64,000 nucleotides of DNA from Lachnospiraceae bacterium (lineage in GTDB: Bacteria; Bacillota; Clostridia; Lachnospirales; Lachnospiraceae), in the NCBI GenBank assembly GCA_030524635.1, contig JAUNGG010000008.1:1-64000 (forward strand). Direction: 5' to 3'. Both the position numbers and the translations under genes were made by a program. Within the stretch, counting starts at the first letter, position 1. Each line of letters begins with the position of its first letter. Shown piece by piece: positions 1 through 8,328 of the stretch. Under the pieces are notes generated by a model. The model was not told where the DNA came from. It saw only the letters and a list, made by a program, of their open reading frames with translations, and ran no database searches.

Positions 1-111
1 GTTGTTCTGAGAGTTATTTCTGGAGTTGTTCTGAGAACGGTTCTCCGTTTCATTTCTGCTGCTGTTGCGGCTGGTATTGTTGTCCATATCATTGTAATTG
101 TTCTTTGCCAT
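1..111 (-). CDS. Asn-rich hydrophilic protein, N-terminal part only
   Basis: Partial gene that runs off the left edge; only its first 37 codons are present, beginning MAKNNYNDMDNN. An AGGAGG at 121-126 lies nine bases before the ATG, which supports translation from here. The visible part is almost entirely Asn, Ser, Arg, Gln, Glu and Thr with short repeats of the N-N-S type. It has no hydrophobic segment, signal peptide or recognisable domain. It could be a small spore or coat type protein or a disordered leader of a larger protein; I do not recognise the family and give no function. Confidence 0.55.
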   Translation of the reverse strand, partial: MAKNNYNDMDNNTSRNSSRNETENRSQNNSRNNSQNN

Positions 112-306
112 TTTTCTATACCTCCTGAATCTTGTCCGGTTATTCCGGCGCTTTATTTGGTTACGGGAATAGTATGGAGCAAATTTTTTTTATTATTCAT
201 AACTTGTTGATTTTTCGATAGTACTATATTATAATTAGTATGCGGAAGAATCGTTTCCCTTAAAATGATTTTTCCTACCCTTATTAATTATTTATACTCC
301 CCTCAA

Positions 307-339
307 AAAGACCCGGGCAGCTCCCCTGCCCGGGTCTTT
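307..339 (-). terminator. Rho-independent terminator after the NlpC/P60 gene
   Basis: A 14-bp perfect stem (AAAGACCCGGGCAG at 307-320, its complement at 326-339) with a 5-base loop. On the minus strand it is followed by a short T-rich run. It lies 55 bases after the stop of the NlpC/P60 gene. Confidence 0.8.
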
Positions 340-393
340 TCCTTTTATCCTTTATTTTTATTCCTTGAATTATTATCCTTTGAATGCAGCACA

Positions 394-1125
394 CTAACCC
401 AGCACATTCACGATGCGGACCGGATTGCGGTAATTCCAGTCAGAGATCTTGATCCCTGTCTTATATGTAGAAGCATGTACGATCTTTCCTGCACCGATGT
501 ACATCGCCACATGATTAATGCTGCCCTTCTGGCTGCCGTAAAACAGCAGATCGCCTGGCTGCATCTGATCCGCACTGACTGCTACGCCCTGAGATGCCTG
601 AGAACCGGAGGACCGTGCCATCTGGATCCCTGCCGCATTGCTCAGCACAAACCGGGTAAAACCAGAGCAGTCCACACCGGTCCTTGGATCATTGCCGCCA
701 TAACGGTATGGTCCGCCTAAAAAGGACAACGCATAGTTTACAACCTGCTGACGGATATCGGATGTTCCCTGGATGGAAGCTGCCTCTGCTCCTAACTGAG
801 AACCGGACTCTGAAGCGGCTGCTGCCTCTTCCTCGTCCTGCCCATCAGCTTCTTCAGCCTGTCCATCAAGCTGATTTCTGGCGGATGCCTGCCCCGCTGC
901 CCCATAGCTCAGTGCAGATTGATTGGCTTCGGCTGTGGATACTACGGCTGATGCTACTGCTGACACCGCTGCTGCATCCACATCGATATAATTCGCTCCT
1001 GCTGACTCCTTTGCCTCCACCATCTGGATCCCTTCAAAATTATCAGCATATGCAGTAAGAGGCATGCTGCCCATAACACCACAGAAACAAAGAACTCCGA
1101 TCATTCTCTTCCAGGATTTATTCAT
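394..1125 (-). CDS. Secreted NlpC/P60 (C40) peptidoglycan endopeptidase
   Basis: This 243-residue exported cell-wall hydrolase is expected to cleave gamma-D-Glu-diamino acid bonds in peptidoglycan stem peptides. A typical signal peptide covers residues 1-27 (basic start, hydrophobic core, AYA cleavage site). An Ala/Glu/Gln-rich low-complexity linker runs to about residue 120, followed by an NlpC/P60 domain. The catalytic Cys is about residue 153 in DCSGF, the His about 205 in NHVAMYIG, and the third polar residue is the His at about 217 in IVHAS. There is no separate SH3 or LysM wall-binding domain, so targeting may depend on the linker. AGGGAG lies eight bases before the ATG. It is monocistronic, with its own promoter (1293-1321) and terminator (307-339). 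Confidence 0.9.
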   Translation of the reverse strand: MNKSWKRMIGVLCFCGVMGSMPLTAYADNFEGIQMVEAKESAGANYIDVDAAAVSAVASAVVSTAEANQSALSYGAAGQASARNQLDGQAEEADGQDEEEAAAASESGSQLGAEAASIQGTSDIRQQVVNYALSFLGGPYRYGGNDPRTGVDCSGFTRFVLSNAAGIQMARSSGSQASQGVAVSADQMQPGDLLFYGSQKGSINHVAMYIGAGKIVHASTYKTGIKISDWNYRNPVRIVNVLG

Positions 1126-1292
1126 GTACGATCTCCCTTACATTTTTATTGTGCTCGTTTCCCGCTCCATCCAGTCTGGCAGGATGGGTACTTGTCCCTC
1201 ACCGCTGCTAATTGGGAAACAAATCGAACTCTTTACGATTCAAACTTAATTATTTCAAAACTGTTACAAATCTGTTACTTGGCCACGCTCCT

Positions 1293-1321
1293 ATTGTAAC
1301 TAACTTTTTAATATTTGTCAA
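1293..1321 (-). promoter_or_regulatory. Sigma-A promoter of the NlpC/P60 gene
   Basis: On the minus strand a perfect -35 TTGACA (1316-1321) and a -10 TACAAT (1293-1298) are separated by 17 bases. The promoter is about 170 bases upstream of the NlpC/P60 start codon, so the transcript would carry a long leader. Confidence 0.75.
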
Positions 1322-1342
1322 GTTTTTGAAAAAAAGCTTAAA

Positions 1343-1378
1343 AAAATACTGTGCAGTGTTCATTCTGCACAGTATTTT
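1343..1378 (-). terminator. Terminator of the fbp - DUF1700 operon
   Basis: A perfect 14-bp stem (AAAATACTGTGCAG and its complement) encloses an 8-base loop and is flanked by A/T runs. It lies 13 bases after the stop of the DUF1700 gene in the minus direction. The symmetric A and T flanks allow use in both directions. Confidence 0.85.
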
Positions 1379-1391
1379 CGTAATAGAATTC

Positions 1392-1883
1392 TTAGAATCG
1401 CCTGGGCCCCTGGAACATGTGGTAGACCAGAAGGATAATCAGCAGAGGAAGCAGGATCGGGCGGATCAGCAGAAAGATCCCTCCGATCACAGTTCCTACC
1501 ACCATAAAAATGCAGCATGCGATCACGATCAGGAGGAACAGCCCCCAGAAGCCGCTGAAATGAAAACTTCTAAACTTTCCAGACTGCTGCCCAAAGGGAT
1601 CCTCCTGCTCCGGCTCCTGTTCGGAACGGTATCCGCTCCGGCCGCTGTCGCCGTCCTCATAAAAGCCGGCCATGTCGTTTCCTCCGCCATTGGCATCAAT
1701 GATGGACTTTGCAATCAGCCTGGGATCCCCCAAATCCTCCAGCACCTGCTGCAGCGGAGTTCCCTTCTGAACCTCTCCGGAGATATAGCTGCTGTAATAA
1801 TTGATATTCTCCTCAACCACAGATGCCGGCACCTGCCCTGCCAGCGCCTTCGCCAGTTTCTCTAAAAATTCATTTTTATCCAT
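1392..1883 (-). CDS. DUF1700 (HAAS-type) small membrane protein
   Basis: 163 residues. Residues 1-65 form the alpha-helical HAAS/DUF1700 region (MDKNEFLEKLAKAL, then YYSSYI and EDLGDPRLIAKSII), which is known from membrane-anchored regulators. A polar Glu/Gln/Gly-rich linker follows, then one long or two hydrophobic segments at about 110-155, and a short basic tail. Members often pair with PadR regulators, but no PadR gene is next to this one. It starts three bases after the fbp stop, and its GGAAAGGA ribosome site lies inside the end of fbp, so the two are co-transcribed and probably translationally coupled. The function is unknown. Confidence 0.75.
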   Translation of the reverse strand: MDKNEFLEKLAKALAGQVPASVVEENINYYSSYISGEVQKGTPLQQVLEDLGDPRLIAKSIIDANGGGNDMAGFYEDGDSGRSGYRSEQEPEQEDPFGQQSGKFRSFHFSGFWGLFLLIVIACCIFMVVGTVIGGIFLLIRPILLPLLIILLVYHMFQGPRRF

Positions 1884-1886
1884 GTA

Positions 1887-3824
1887 TTAACGTATCCTTT
1901 CCTTTAGGGTGCCCTTCCGGTAAGCCTCTACCAGCTCCTTCAGATCATCGATCTGAGATGCAAGCTCCGCACCCTTATCCGTGTCAGCCACCATCACTCG
2001 CTTTTTCATCTTCTCCACGATTGCAACCCGAGGTGTGCTCTCCTGGTTCGGATCAAATGGCTTATGCTCAGCCAAAGCAAGATGGTGAGAGTTATAGATC
2101 AAGGTATATCCGGCGATTCCGGTCTTGGACTGGTAAGCCTTGGACAAGCCGCCGTCAATTACATACAGCTTGCCCTCCGCCTTTACCGGAGTCTCCCCAT
2201 CCTTCAGCTTCACCGGTACATGGCCGTTGATAATGTGGGAACCCTCCGTAGGAAGTCCGAATTCCTTCAGAATCTTATCACAGTATTCCACCTGCTGGCT
2301 CAGCTTATAATAAGGATTAAAATTCTCCTTGTGGGTGGATTTATCTTCTACAAAATAATGTTCAAATGTAGTCATCCGGTCCTTACCGAATACCGGAGAC
2401 TTGGCGCCGCACCACAGATACCACATAAAGTCCCGGCATTTCTCCTTCTCCGGATCAAACTCCGGCAGGAAATAAGCCTTCTTTACTCTCTGGTCAATGA
2501 AATCCAGCAGAGCCTTGCCGGAATAGGAAACACCGTCGATCACCATATCGTCAAAGCTGCCGTCCTTCCGCATAGGAATACATCCGTGATACAGCAGATT
2601 GGAATTATAGCACTTGTACATGCTTCCATGGCTGTAGATAAACTTAATATGGCGGTGCAGCAGCTCACTGTGACGGAAGGAAAGAGCCAGTGTATATAAA
2701 AGCTCCTCCTCCTCTGAAGTCAGGCGCAGCGGATCCTTGGGGTCGATGGTGGGGAAGTTCATATCCATCATAGGGTATTCCTTGCCGCTGATATTCACCG
2801 TTCCCTTGGCGTAATCAATATGCTCCAGAAGGATCCGGTCCTCCATCTTATAGTCCGGATGACGCTTGATGATCTGTCCCTCCAGCTTAAACTGCATAAC
2901 AGCAATGGCCTTGTGCATCTTCGCTGCCAGTCCCGGGTCTACCGCATCGTAGATATTCTGATCCAGGATCTTGGGCTGGAACCGGTCGCAGGGGTCATCC
3001 TTGTAAACGCTGGCTGCAAACATGGACAGAGGCCGCAGGTTAATGCCGTATCCGTCCTCCAGCACATCGAAGCTGTTGTAGCTGATGGCGATGCGCAGCA
3101 CCACGCAGATGCTGGCCAGGTTGCCGGTGGCAGCGCCCATCCAGGAGATGTCGTGATTGCCCCACTGGATATCCACATCGTGGAACTGCATCAGCTCATT
3201 CATAATAATGTCCGCTCTGGGCCCCCGGTCGAAGATGTCCCCGATAATGTGAAGGTTGTCAATGGTCAGGTTCTGGATCAGACGGCTTAAGGCGATAATA
3301 AACTTGTCTGCGATCTGAACATCCAGAATGGTCTGAATGATCTCGCTGTAATATACCTTTTTATTCTCGTCATTATAATCGACATGAAGCATCTCGTCAA
3401 TGGCATATGCAAATTCCTGCGGCATTTTCTTTCTCACTTTGGAGCGGGTATACTTGGAAGATACCTCCTTGCAGATGCGGACCAGACGATAGATGGTAAC
3501 CTTCTGCCAGTCCTCTGTATTCTTTCCTGCTGCCGTCATCTTATTGATCACCCGGTCCGGATAGTAGATCAGATTGGCCAGAGCGATCTGCTCCTCCTCC
3601 GGGATAATATAGCCAAAGGTCTGCTTGATCTTCTCACGGATGATACCAGAAGAGCTTTTCAGCAAATGCACAAACGCCTCATACTCGCCATGCAGATCAC
3701 TGAAGAAATATTCGGTTCCCTTCGGCAGTCCCATGATCGCTCGTAAATTGATGATCTCGCTGCAGGCTGACCGGACAGTCGGATATTCCTTGGACAGTAG
3801 TTTCAAATAATCTAAATCTCGCAT
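1887..3824 (-). CDS. fbp: Fructose-1,6-bisphosphatase class III
   Basis: Hydrolyses fructose-1,6-bisphosphate to fructose-6-phosphate, the committed step of gluconeogenesis, in the cytoplasm. The 645-residue length is typical of the Firmicutes class III enzyme, which belongs to the calcineurin-like metallophosphatases rather than the classical sugar phosphatase fold. The metal-binding signatures are present in order: SDLHGE near residue 42, GDIFDRGP near 197 and GNHD near 222, with further His motifs in the C-terminal half (INGHVPVK). The start follows GGAGGGG. It is the first gene of a two-gene operon with the DUF1700 gene and is divergent from an MBL-fold hydrolase gene. A -10 TATAAT is visible on the minus strand at 3929-3934, but its -35 is weak. 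Confidence 0.96.
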   Translation of the reverse strand: MRDLDYLKLLSKEYPTVRSACSEIINLRAIMGLPKGTEYFFSDLHGEYEAFVHLLKSSSGIIREKIKQTFGYIIPEEEQIALANLIYYPDRVINKMTAAGKNTEDWQKVTIYRLVRICKEVSSKYTRSKVRKKMPQEFAYAIDEMLHVDYNDENKKVYYSEIIQTILDVQIADKFIIALSRLIQNLTIDNLHIIGDIFDRGPRADIIMNELMQFHDVDIQWGNHDISWMGAATGNLASICVVLRIAISYNSFDVLEDGYGINLRPLSMFAASVYKDDPCDRFQPKILDQNIYDAVDPGLAAKMHKAIAVMQFKLEGQIIKRHPDYKMEDRILLEHIDYAKGTVNISGKEYPMMDMNFPTIDPKDPLRLTSEEEELLYTLALSFRHSELLHRHIKFIYSHGSMYKCYNSNLLYHGCIPMRKDGSFDDMVIDGVSYSGKALLDFIDQRVKKAYFLPEFDPEKEKCRDFMWYLWCGAKSPVFGKDRMTTFEHYFVEDKSTHKENFNPYYKLSQQVEYCDKILKEFGLPTEGSHIINGHVPVKLKDGETPVKAEGKLYVIDGGLSKAYQSKTGIAGYTLIYNSHHLALAEHKPFDPNQESTPRVAIVEKMKKRVMVADTDKGAELASQIDDLKELVEAYRKGTLKERIR

Positions 3825-4019
3825 TGTTCCCCTCCACCATTGAAATTTTTAATTTTTTATAGTACCATGATAGTTGCATGGCGCTTTGGACATTTCTTCT
3901 CGGACAAAATGCCCACTATATATCAACAATTATACCATCGGTTATCCAAAAAGAAAAGTAACCGGCCTTTGATTTACCGCTTGTACGAAAACAAAAAATA
4001 AAGAAATGGAGAGTTTAAC

Positions 4020-4823
4020 ATGGAACAGCTTTACGTATTCGGCACTGGTAATGCTGCAGTTTCCCGCTGCTACAACACCTGCTTTGCGATCCGCCAGGGG
4101 GATGAATTTTTCATGGTGGATGCCGGCGGCGGCAATGGGATCCTGCGGATCTTAGAGGATATGGAGGTGCCGCTCACCAGGATCCATCACCTTTTTGTCA
4201 CCCATGAGCACACAGACCATATTCTGGGCGTTGTGTGGATGATCCGCATGATCGGCCAGCAGATCAATAAAGGAAATTACCAGGGACAGCTGAATATCTA
4301 CTGCCATCCCGGCCTGGTGGATACCATCCTCACCCTCTGCCGCCTGACCACCCAGAAAAAGATCCAGAAGCTGATCGGCGGACCGATCCAGCTGATCGCC
4401 GTGGAAGACGGCGAGACCCGCACGATCCTGGAGCATCCGGTAACCTTCTTTGATATCCACTCCACCAAAGCGCCACAGTTTGGCTTTACCATGATCCTGT
4501 CAGACGGCACGAAGCTGGCCTGTGCCGGAGATGAACCCTACAATCCTCTGTGTGAACGCTATGTAACCGGCAGCCGCTGGCTCCTCCACGAGGCATTCTG
4601 TCTCTATGAAAACCGTGAGCGGTTCCAGCCCTATGAGAAGCATCACAGCACAGTGAAGGACGCTGCAGAACTGGCTGAGTCCCTGCGTATTCCCAACCTG
4701 ATTCTGTGGCATACTGAGGACAAGAACCTGGCAGAGCGGAAGGAGAAGTATACGGCAGAAGGCAAGCAGTATTACTCCGGGAACCTGCTGGTTCCTGATG
4801 ATGGGGAGATTATTACCCTGTAA
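4020..4823 (+). CDS. MBL-fold metallo-hydrolase (RNase Z-like)
   Basis: Cytoplasmic metallo-beta-lactamase-fold hydrolase of 267 residues, with no signal peptide. The metal motif THEHTDH at about residue 60 has the H-x-H-x-D-H pattern. A later Asp (CAGDEP, about 166) and His (EKHHST, about 202, and LWHTEDK, about 221) complete the two-metal site. The layout resembles RNase Z or ElaC-type enzymes, but the family is broad and the substrate cannot be told. Its start follows GGAGAG. The NusG-domain-II gene begins 14 bases after its stop, so they form an operon that may extend to the M23 peptidase gene. Confidence 0.85.
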   Translation: MEQLYVFGTGNAAVSRCYNTCFAIRQGDEFFMVDAGGGNGILRILEDMEVPLTRIHHLFVTHEHTDHILGVVWMIRMIGQQINKGNYQGQLNIYCHPGLVDTILTLCRLTTQKKIQKLIGGPIQLIAVEDGETRTILEHPVTFFDIHSTKAPQFGFTMILSDGTKLACAGDEPYNPLCERYVTGSRWLLHEAFCLYENRERFQPYEKHHSTVKDAAELAESLRIPNLILWHTEDKNLAERKEKYTAEGKQYYSGNLLVPDDGEIITL

Positions 4824-4837
4824 AGGAGTATCCATTT

Positions 4838-5200
4838 ATGAAGCAAACCACTATCCCCTCAAAAAGACGGGATCTAATATTAGTTATCATCCTCCTGGCA
4901 CTGGCTGCCGTACTGGGCGGCGGATATTATCTGACCCGCCGCACCCCGGCGCTCCGGGCCGAGGTGACAATCGACGGAGATCTGGCGGAGGTTTTGGATC
5001 TGTCTAAGGATCAGGAAGTGACCATCCACAGCCCAAATGGCGGAACCAATGTTTTAGTGGTTCAGAATGGTGAGATCTGGTGCTCCGAAGCCTCCTGCCC
5101 GGACAAGGTATGCATCCACCAGGGAAAGCAGTCCATGGATGGAGGAATTATTGTCTGCCTCCCGAATTACATGATCGTCCAGGTCATCGGGCAGGAATAA
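4838..5200 (+). CDS. NusG domain II-containing membrane-anchored protein
   Basis: 120 residues. One N-terminal transmembrane segment (about 13-32) is followed by an extracytoplasmic NusG domain II-type beta domain. The family pattern is clear: VTIHSPNGGTNVLVVQNGEI, then the two-Cys stretch with CPDKVC, and ending LPNYMIVQV. In other Clostridia such proteins accompany electron-transport or isoprenoid genes, but here the neighbours are an MBL hydrolase and an M23 peptidase. The role is unknown. AAAGGAG precedes the ATG, and the gene lies 14 bases after the MBL gene. Confidence 0.85.
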   Translation: MKQTTIPSKRRDLILVIILLALAAVLGGGYYLTRRTPALRAEVTIDGDLAEVLDLSKDQEVTIHSPNGGTNVLVVQNGEIWCSEASCPDKVCIHQGKQSMDGGIIVCLPNYMIVQVIGQE

Positions 5201-5290
5201 TCCTCACAGGCTGCTGAATAGTTCATCTGGCTCCTTCATATATATTTAGAGTGACATTCTTCACTCTGATTATGGAAAGGAGCCATTTTT

Positions 5291-6478
5291 ATGTCCCGCC
5301 GTCCACGCTTTCCCATCCCCCGCCTCCGCACTGCCCCGCCTGGCTCCTCCAGGCTTTTTCTTTATGCAGAAGCAGCCTTTCTTCTGATCCTGGGAATTTC
5401 CCTGCTTTCCTCCTACCTGAAACAATACCCGCCCTCCAGCCAGACCGGAGGCAGCTTTTATCAGATTGTGGATACGAACCAGGCAGACAGCACCAGGCAG
5501 GCCGAGAACGAATCCCAGCCCTCGCAGCCGAAGAAATTCATCAAGTGGGTGGATTTTACTGTCACCTGTGAGGCGATGACTAAAGCCTTCCGGCTGGATG
5601 TGGATACCGTTGAACAAGAACCACATTTAAACTGGATTGAACTGCTGGCTTATTTAGGCGCCAGATACGGCGGAGATTTTTCCCGGTATAAAGCTTCTGA
5701 CATGGATGCTCTGGCGCAGAAACTGAAAAGCGGCCAGACGATGGCAGAATTGACGGAAGGGATGAAATATTACGATTATTATCTGGAAGCCTATTCCGCG
5801 GTTCTGGGCGGAATGGTAGGAACCTTTGAAGCAGAGATTCCCATGGACCAGGTGCCGGAAGGCGTTTCCTGCCGCCCTGCCGAGCCTGCAGAAGGCAGCG
5901 ATCAGCCTCAAACTGCCTGGGTCACCCGCTACGGTCTGAAGGCCTTCTCCCCTATCGCCAAGGGATTTCCCTACTCCGAGTTCGATGACTTCGGCACCGC
6001 CAGAAGCTACGGCTTTAAGCGGCAGCACCTGGGGCATGATATGATGGGACAGGTGGGCAGTCCCATTATCGCCGTAGAGTCCGGCATCGTGGAGGCCCTT
6101 GGCTGGAACCAGTACGGCGGCTGGCGCATCGGCATCCGCTCCTTTGACAAAAAGCGGTATTACTACTACGCCCATCTGCGGAAGAATTACCCCTACCAAT
6201 CCAACCTTACAGAGGGCTGCACCGTCCAGGCCGGCGATGTGATCGGCTACATGGGGCGCACCGGGTACAGCCGTACCGAAAACACCAACAACATTGATGA
6301 ACCTCACCTGCATTTCGGCCTGCAGCTGATTTTTGATGAATCCCAGAAGGAGGGAAATAATGAAATCTGGATCAGCTGCTATGAGCTGGTTAAATTTCTC
6401 CATCAGAACCAGTCCCTGACTGAAAAAACACCCGATACCAAGGAATGGCATCGGGTGTACCGGACAAAAGATTTTTGA
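5291..6478 (+). CDS. Membrane-anchored M23 (LytM-type) metallopeptidase
   Basis: 395-residue cell-wall peptidase. A basic N-terminus and one transmembrane segment (about 20-40) anchor it, and the rest faces outside. A roughly 190-residue spacer precedes the peptidase domain at about 225-365. The zinc and catalytic motifs are GHDMMGQVGSP (His and Asp ligands), YYYYAHL (His) and the final H-L-H in EPHLHFGLQ. An intact metal site suggests real endopeptidase activity, unlike degenerate SpoIIQ-type proteins. GAAAGGAG precedes the start. The last 50 bases of the gene also encode a terminator for the convergent importer operon (6428-6458). Confidence 0.88.
   Translation: MSRRPRFPIPRLRTAPPGSSRLFLYAEAAFLLILGISLLSSYLKQYPPSSQTGGSFYQIVDTNQADSTRQAENESQPSQPKKFIKWVDFTVTCEAMTKAFRLDVDTVEQEPHLNWIELLAYLGARYGGDFSRYKASDMDALAQKLKSGQTMAELTEGMKYYDYYLEAYSAVLGGMVGTFEAEIPMDQVPEGVSCRPAEPAEGSDQPQTAWVTRYGLKAFSPIAKGFPYSEFDDFGTARSYGFKRQHLGHDMMGQVGSPIIAVESGIVEALGWNQYGGWRIGIRSFDKKRYYYYAHLRKNYPYQSNLTEGCTVQAGDVIGYMGRTGYSRTENTNNIDEPHLHFGLQLIFDESQKEGNNEIWISCYELVKFLHQNQSLTEKTPDTKEWHRVYRTKDF
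6428..6458 (-). terminator. Terminator of the CUT1 importer operon, inside the M23 gene
   Basis: Read on the minus strand, a perfect 9-bp stem (ACACCCGAT / ATCGGGTGT) with a 13-base loop is followed by TTTTTT. It starts 22 bases after the stop of the sugar permease gene at 6480 and lies wholly within the last codons of the convergent M23 peptidase gene. Confidence 0.7.
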
Positions 6479-6479
6479 T

Positions 6480-7304
6480 TTACCCCTTTACAGCACCCAT
6501 GGTAATACCCTGGGTAAAGTAATTCTGGAATAACAGGAACACGGTTACGATGGGAACGGCTGCCAGCGCCGCGCCGGCCATGATCACACCGTAGTTGGTG
6601 GAGAACTCCTGCTGCAGGGTTGCAACACCTAAGGAGATGGTTAAGTTGGTACGGCTGTTTAACATAACCAACTGCATGAAGTAATCATTCCAGGTATTGA
6701 TGAAGGTGAAGATAGCCAAAGCGCCCAGGCCAGGCTTTACGATGGGCATTACAATGCTGGTAAAGGTGCGGATCTCGCCGCTTCCGTCGATTTTAGCCGC
6801 CTCCAGAAGCTCTGTGGGAACATTCTCGCTGAACTGCTTCATCAGGAAGATACCGAATGGCCAGCCGCACAGCGGAAGGATGATCGCCCAGGAGGAATCG
6901 TGGATTCCCATAAAGGAAACCAGCTTCATCAGAGGCACCAGGATAACCTGCTTGGGCAGCGCCATAGCAAATACGAAGATACTGAATAACAGCTTATCGC
7001 CGTAAAACCGTTTCTTTGCCAGAACATAGCCTGCCATGGAGGCGGTAACGCAGATGATGATCAGCGTCAGGCCGGAGATAAATACACTGTTCCACAGCCA
7101 CTGCAGCGCCGGATTCTGAAACAGCTTGTTGAAGTTTTCCAGAGTCGGGTTCATGGGCCACCATTCCGGAGGAAGCTTTACTGTTACCTTCTGAGACTTG
7201 AATGCGCCTGTTAAGATCCAGTAAAACGGGAAGATAAAGATGATACTGAGTACCAGAAGGAAAATCATGCATACAATATCGAGCGGTTTTGTTTTATTCT
7301 TCAT
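6480..7304 (-). CDS. CUT1 carbohydrate ABC importer permease (MalG type)
   Basis: 274-residue inner permease of a sugar ABC importer with six predicted transmembrane helices. The binding-protein-dependent transport signature lies near residues 165-185 (ELLEAAKIDGSGEIRTF), where the EAA loop docks with the ATPase. The C-terminus ITMGAVKG is typical of MalG-type subunits. It is the last gene of binding protein - MalF-type - MalG-type, 15 bases after the MalF-type gene. No ATPase is encoded nearby, so a shared MsmK-type ATPase is expected elsewhere. Position next to nanA suggests sialic acid or an anhydro derivative as substrate; that is inference from context. Confidence 0.92.
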   Translation of the reverse strand: MKNKTKPLDIVCMIFLLVLSIIFIFPFYWILTGAFKSQKVTVKLPPEWWPMNPTLENFNKLFQNPALQWLWNSVFISGLTLIIICVTASMAGYVLAKKRFYGDKLLFSIFVFAMALPKQVILVPLMKLVSFMGIHDSSWAIILPLCGWPFGIFLMKQFSENVPTELLEAAKIDGSGEIRTFTSIVMPIVKPGLGALAIFTFINTWNDYFMQLVMLNSRTNLTISLGVATLQQEFSTNYGVIMAGAALAAVPIVTVFLLFQNYFTQGITMGAVKG

Positions 7305-7319
7305 AATGGTTCCTCCCTT

Positions 7320-8216
7320 CTAATATTCTACATCGCTGCCCAAAGCCTTAAACTGGATAAAGCTGATGGCGCCGATCATCAGAGCCAGGATCACACCCAT
7401 GGCGTTGGCATAACCGTATTCAAATCGTTTAAATGCAGTTTCATACAGGTAGTACATAATGGTGGTGGTTCGGTAGTTGGGTCCGCCGGAAGTCAGCAGC
7501 TGGATCAGTGAGAAGCACTGGAAGGAATTGATAGTGGTGATTACCACGATGTAAAGGGTAGTGGGCAGAAGGCTGGGCCATTTGATCTTCCAGAATACCT
7601 GCAGGTCATTGGCGCCGTCCACCTGTGCCGCCTCCACATAGTCCTTCGGAACATTTCCCAGAGATGCGATATAGAGGATAATGGGCTGACCTACGCTGGT
7701 GGTGATCAGGATGATCAGGATCGCCCACAGTGCATATTTCTTATCCCCGGTCCACATGATGTTCCGCTCGATCAGGTGAAGGGATTTTAACATCCAGTTT
7801 AAGATGCCATTTAACGGGTCATAGATCCATTTCCAAACAACGGTTACTGCTACCGTACCAGTAACGACCGGAAGGAAGAATACACAGCGGAAGAAGGAAC
7901 GTGTCACTGGATTCTTCTCATAGGTCAGGGCTGCCACAAACAGGGCAAAGAACACGGTCAGCGGCACGGAACCAATTACCAGGAACAGGGTATTGACCAG
8001 AGATTTCTGCCACACCGGATCCTGGAACATGGTCACATAGTTGGATAATCCGGTAAAGGTCATGCCCTTCATATTATAGCGGAACAGACTGGTAACAACT
8101 CCCATTCCCATGGGAAGCAACACAAACACCACGAAGAAAATCAGTGCCGGTGCAAGGAACGCATAAGCGACCATGGTCTCTCTCATGCGGATCTTATTAA
8201 TCTTTTTTGACTTCAT
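7320..8216 (-). CDS. CUT1 carbohydrate ABC importer permease (MalF type)
   Basis: 298 residues, six transmembrane helices with a long first periplasm-side loop, and the EAA motif DYVEAAQVDGANDLQVFWKI at about 195-215. It pairs with the MalG-type subunit. AAGGAGGT precedes the ATG. Between it and the upstream binding-protein gene lies a strong hairpin (8240-8272) that may set the ratio of binding protein to permease. Confidence 0.92.
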   Translation of the reverse strand: MKSKKINKIRMRETMVAYAFLAPALIFFVVFVLLPMGMGVVTSLFRYNMKGMTFTGLSNYVTMFQDPVWQKSLVNTLFLVIGSVPLTVFFALFVAALTYEKNPVTRSFFRCVFFLPVVTGTVAVTVVWKWIYDPLNGILNWMLKSLHLIERNIMWTGDKKYALWAILIILITTSVGQPIILYIASLGNVPKDYVEAAQVDGANDLQVFWKIKWPSLLPTTLYIVVITTINSFQCFSLIQLLTSGGPNYRTTTIMYYLYETAFKRFEYGYANAMGVILALMIGAISFIQFKALGSDVEY

Positions 8217-8239
8217 AGCCAGACCTCCTTAAAAACCGT

Positions 8240-8272
8240 CTCCCCATATTACGTCGTCTGTAATATGGGGAG
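8240..8272 (-). other. Intercistronic hairpin between binding protein and permease genes
   Basis: A perfect 13-bp stem (CTCCCCATATTAC and its complement) with a 7-base loop lies in the 112-base gap between the solute-binding gene and the MalF-type gene. On the minus strand a GGTTTTT run follows a few bases later, so it may act as a leaky terminator or as an mRNA 3'-end stabiliser. Such elements are known to favour binding-protein expression in importer operons. Confidence 0.7.
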
Positions 8273-8328
8273 AAATCTGTCTGCATGTTTCAGTAATATG
8301 TCATACCATCGCTGTCATTTTAAAAAAA

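Noticed and set aside
5248-5267. Short hairpin AGAGTGA/TCACTCT before the M23 gene
   Set aside because: A 7-bp stem without T tract, too weak to call a terminator or switch.
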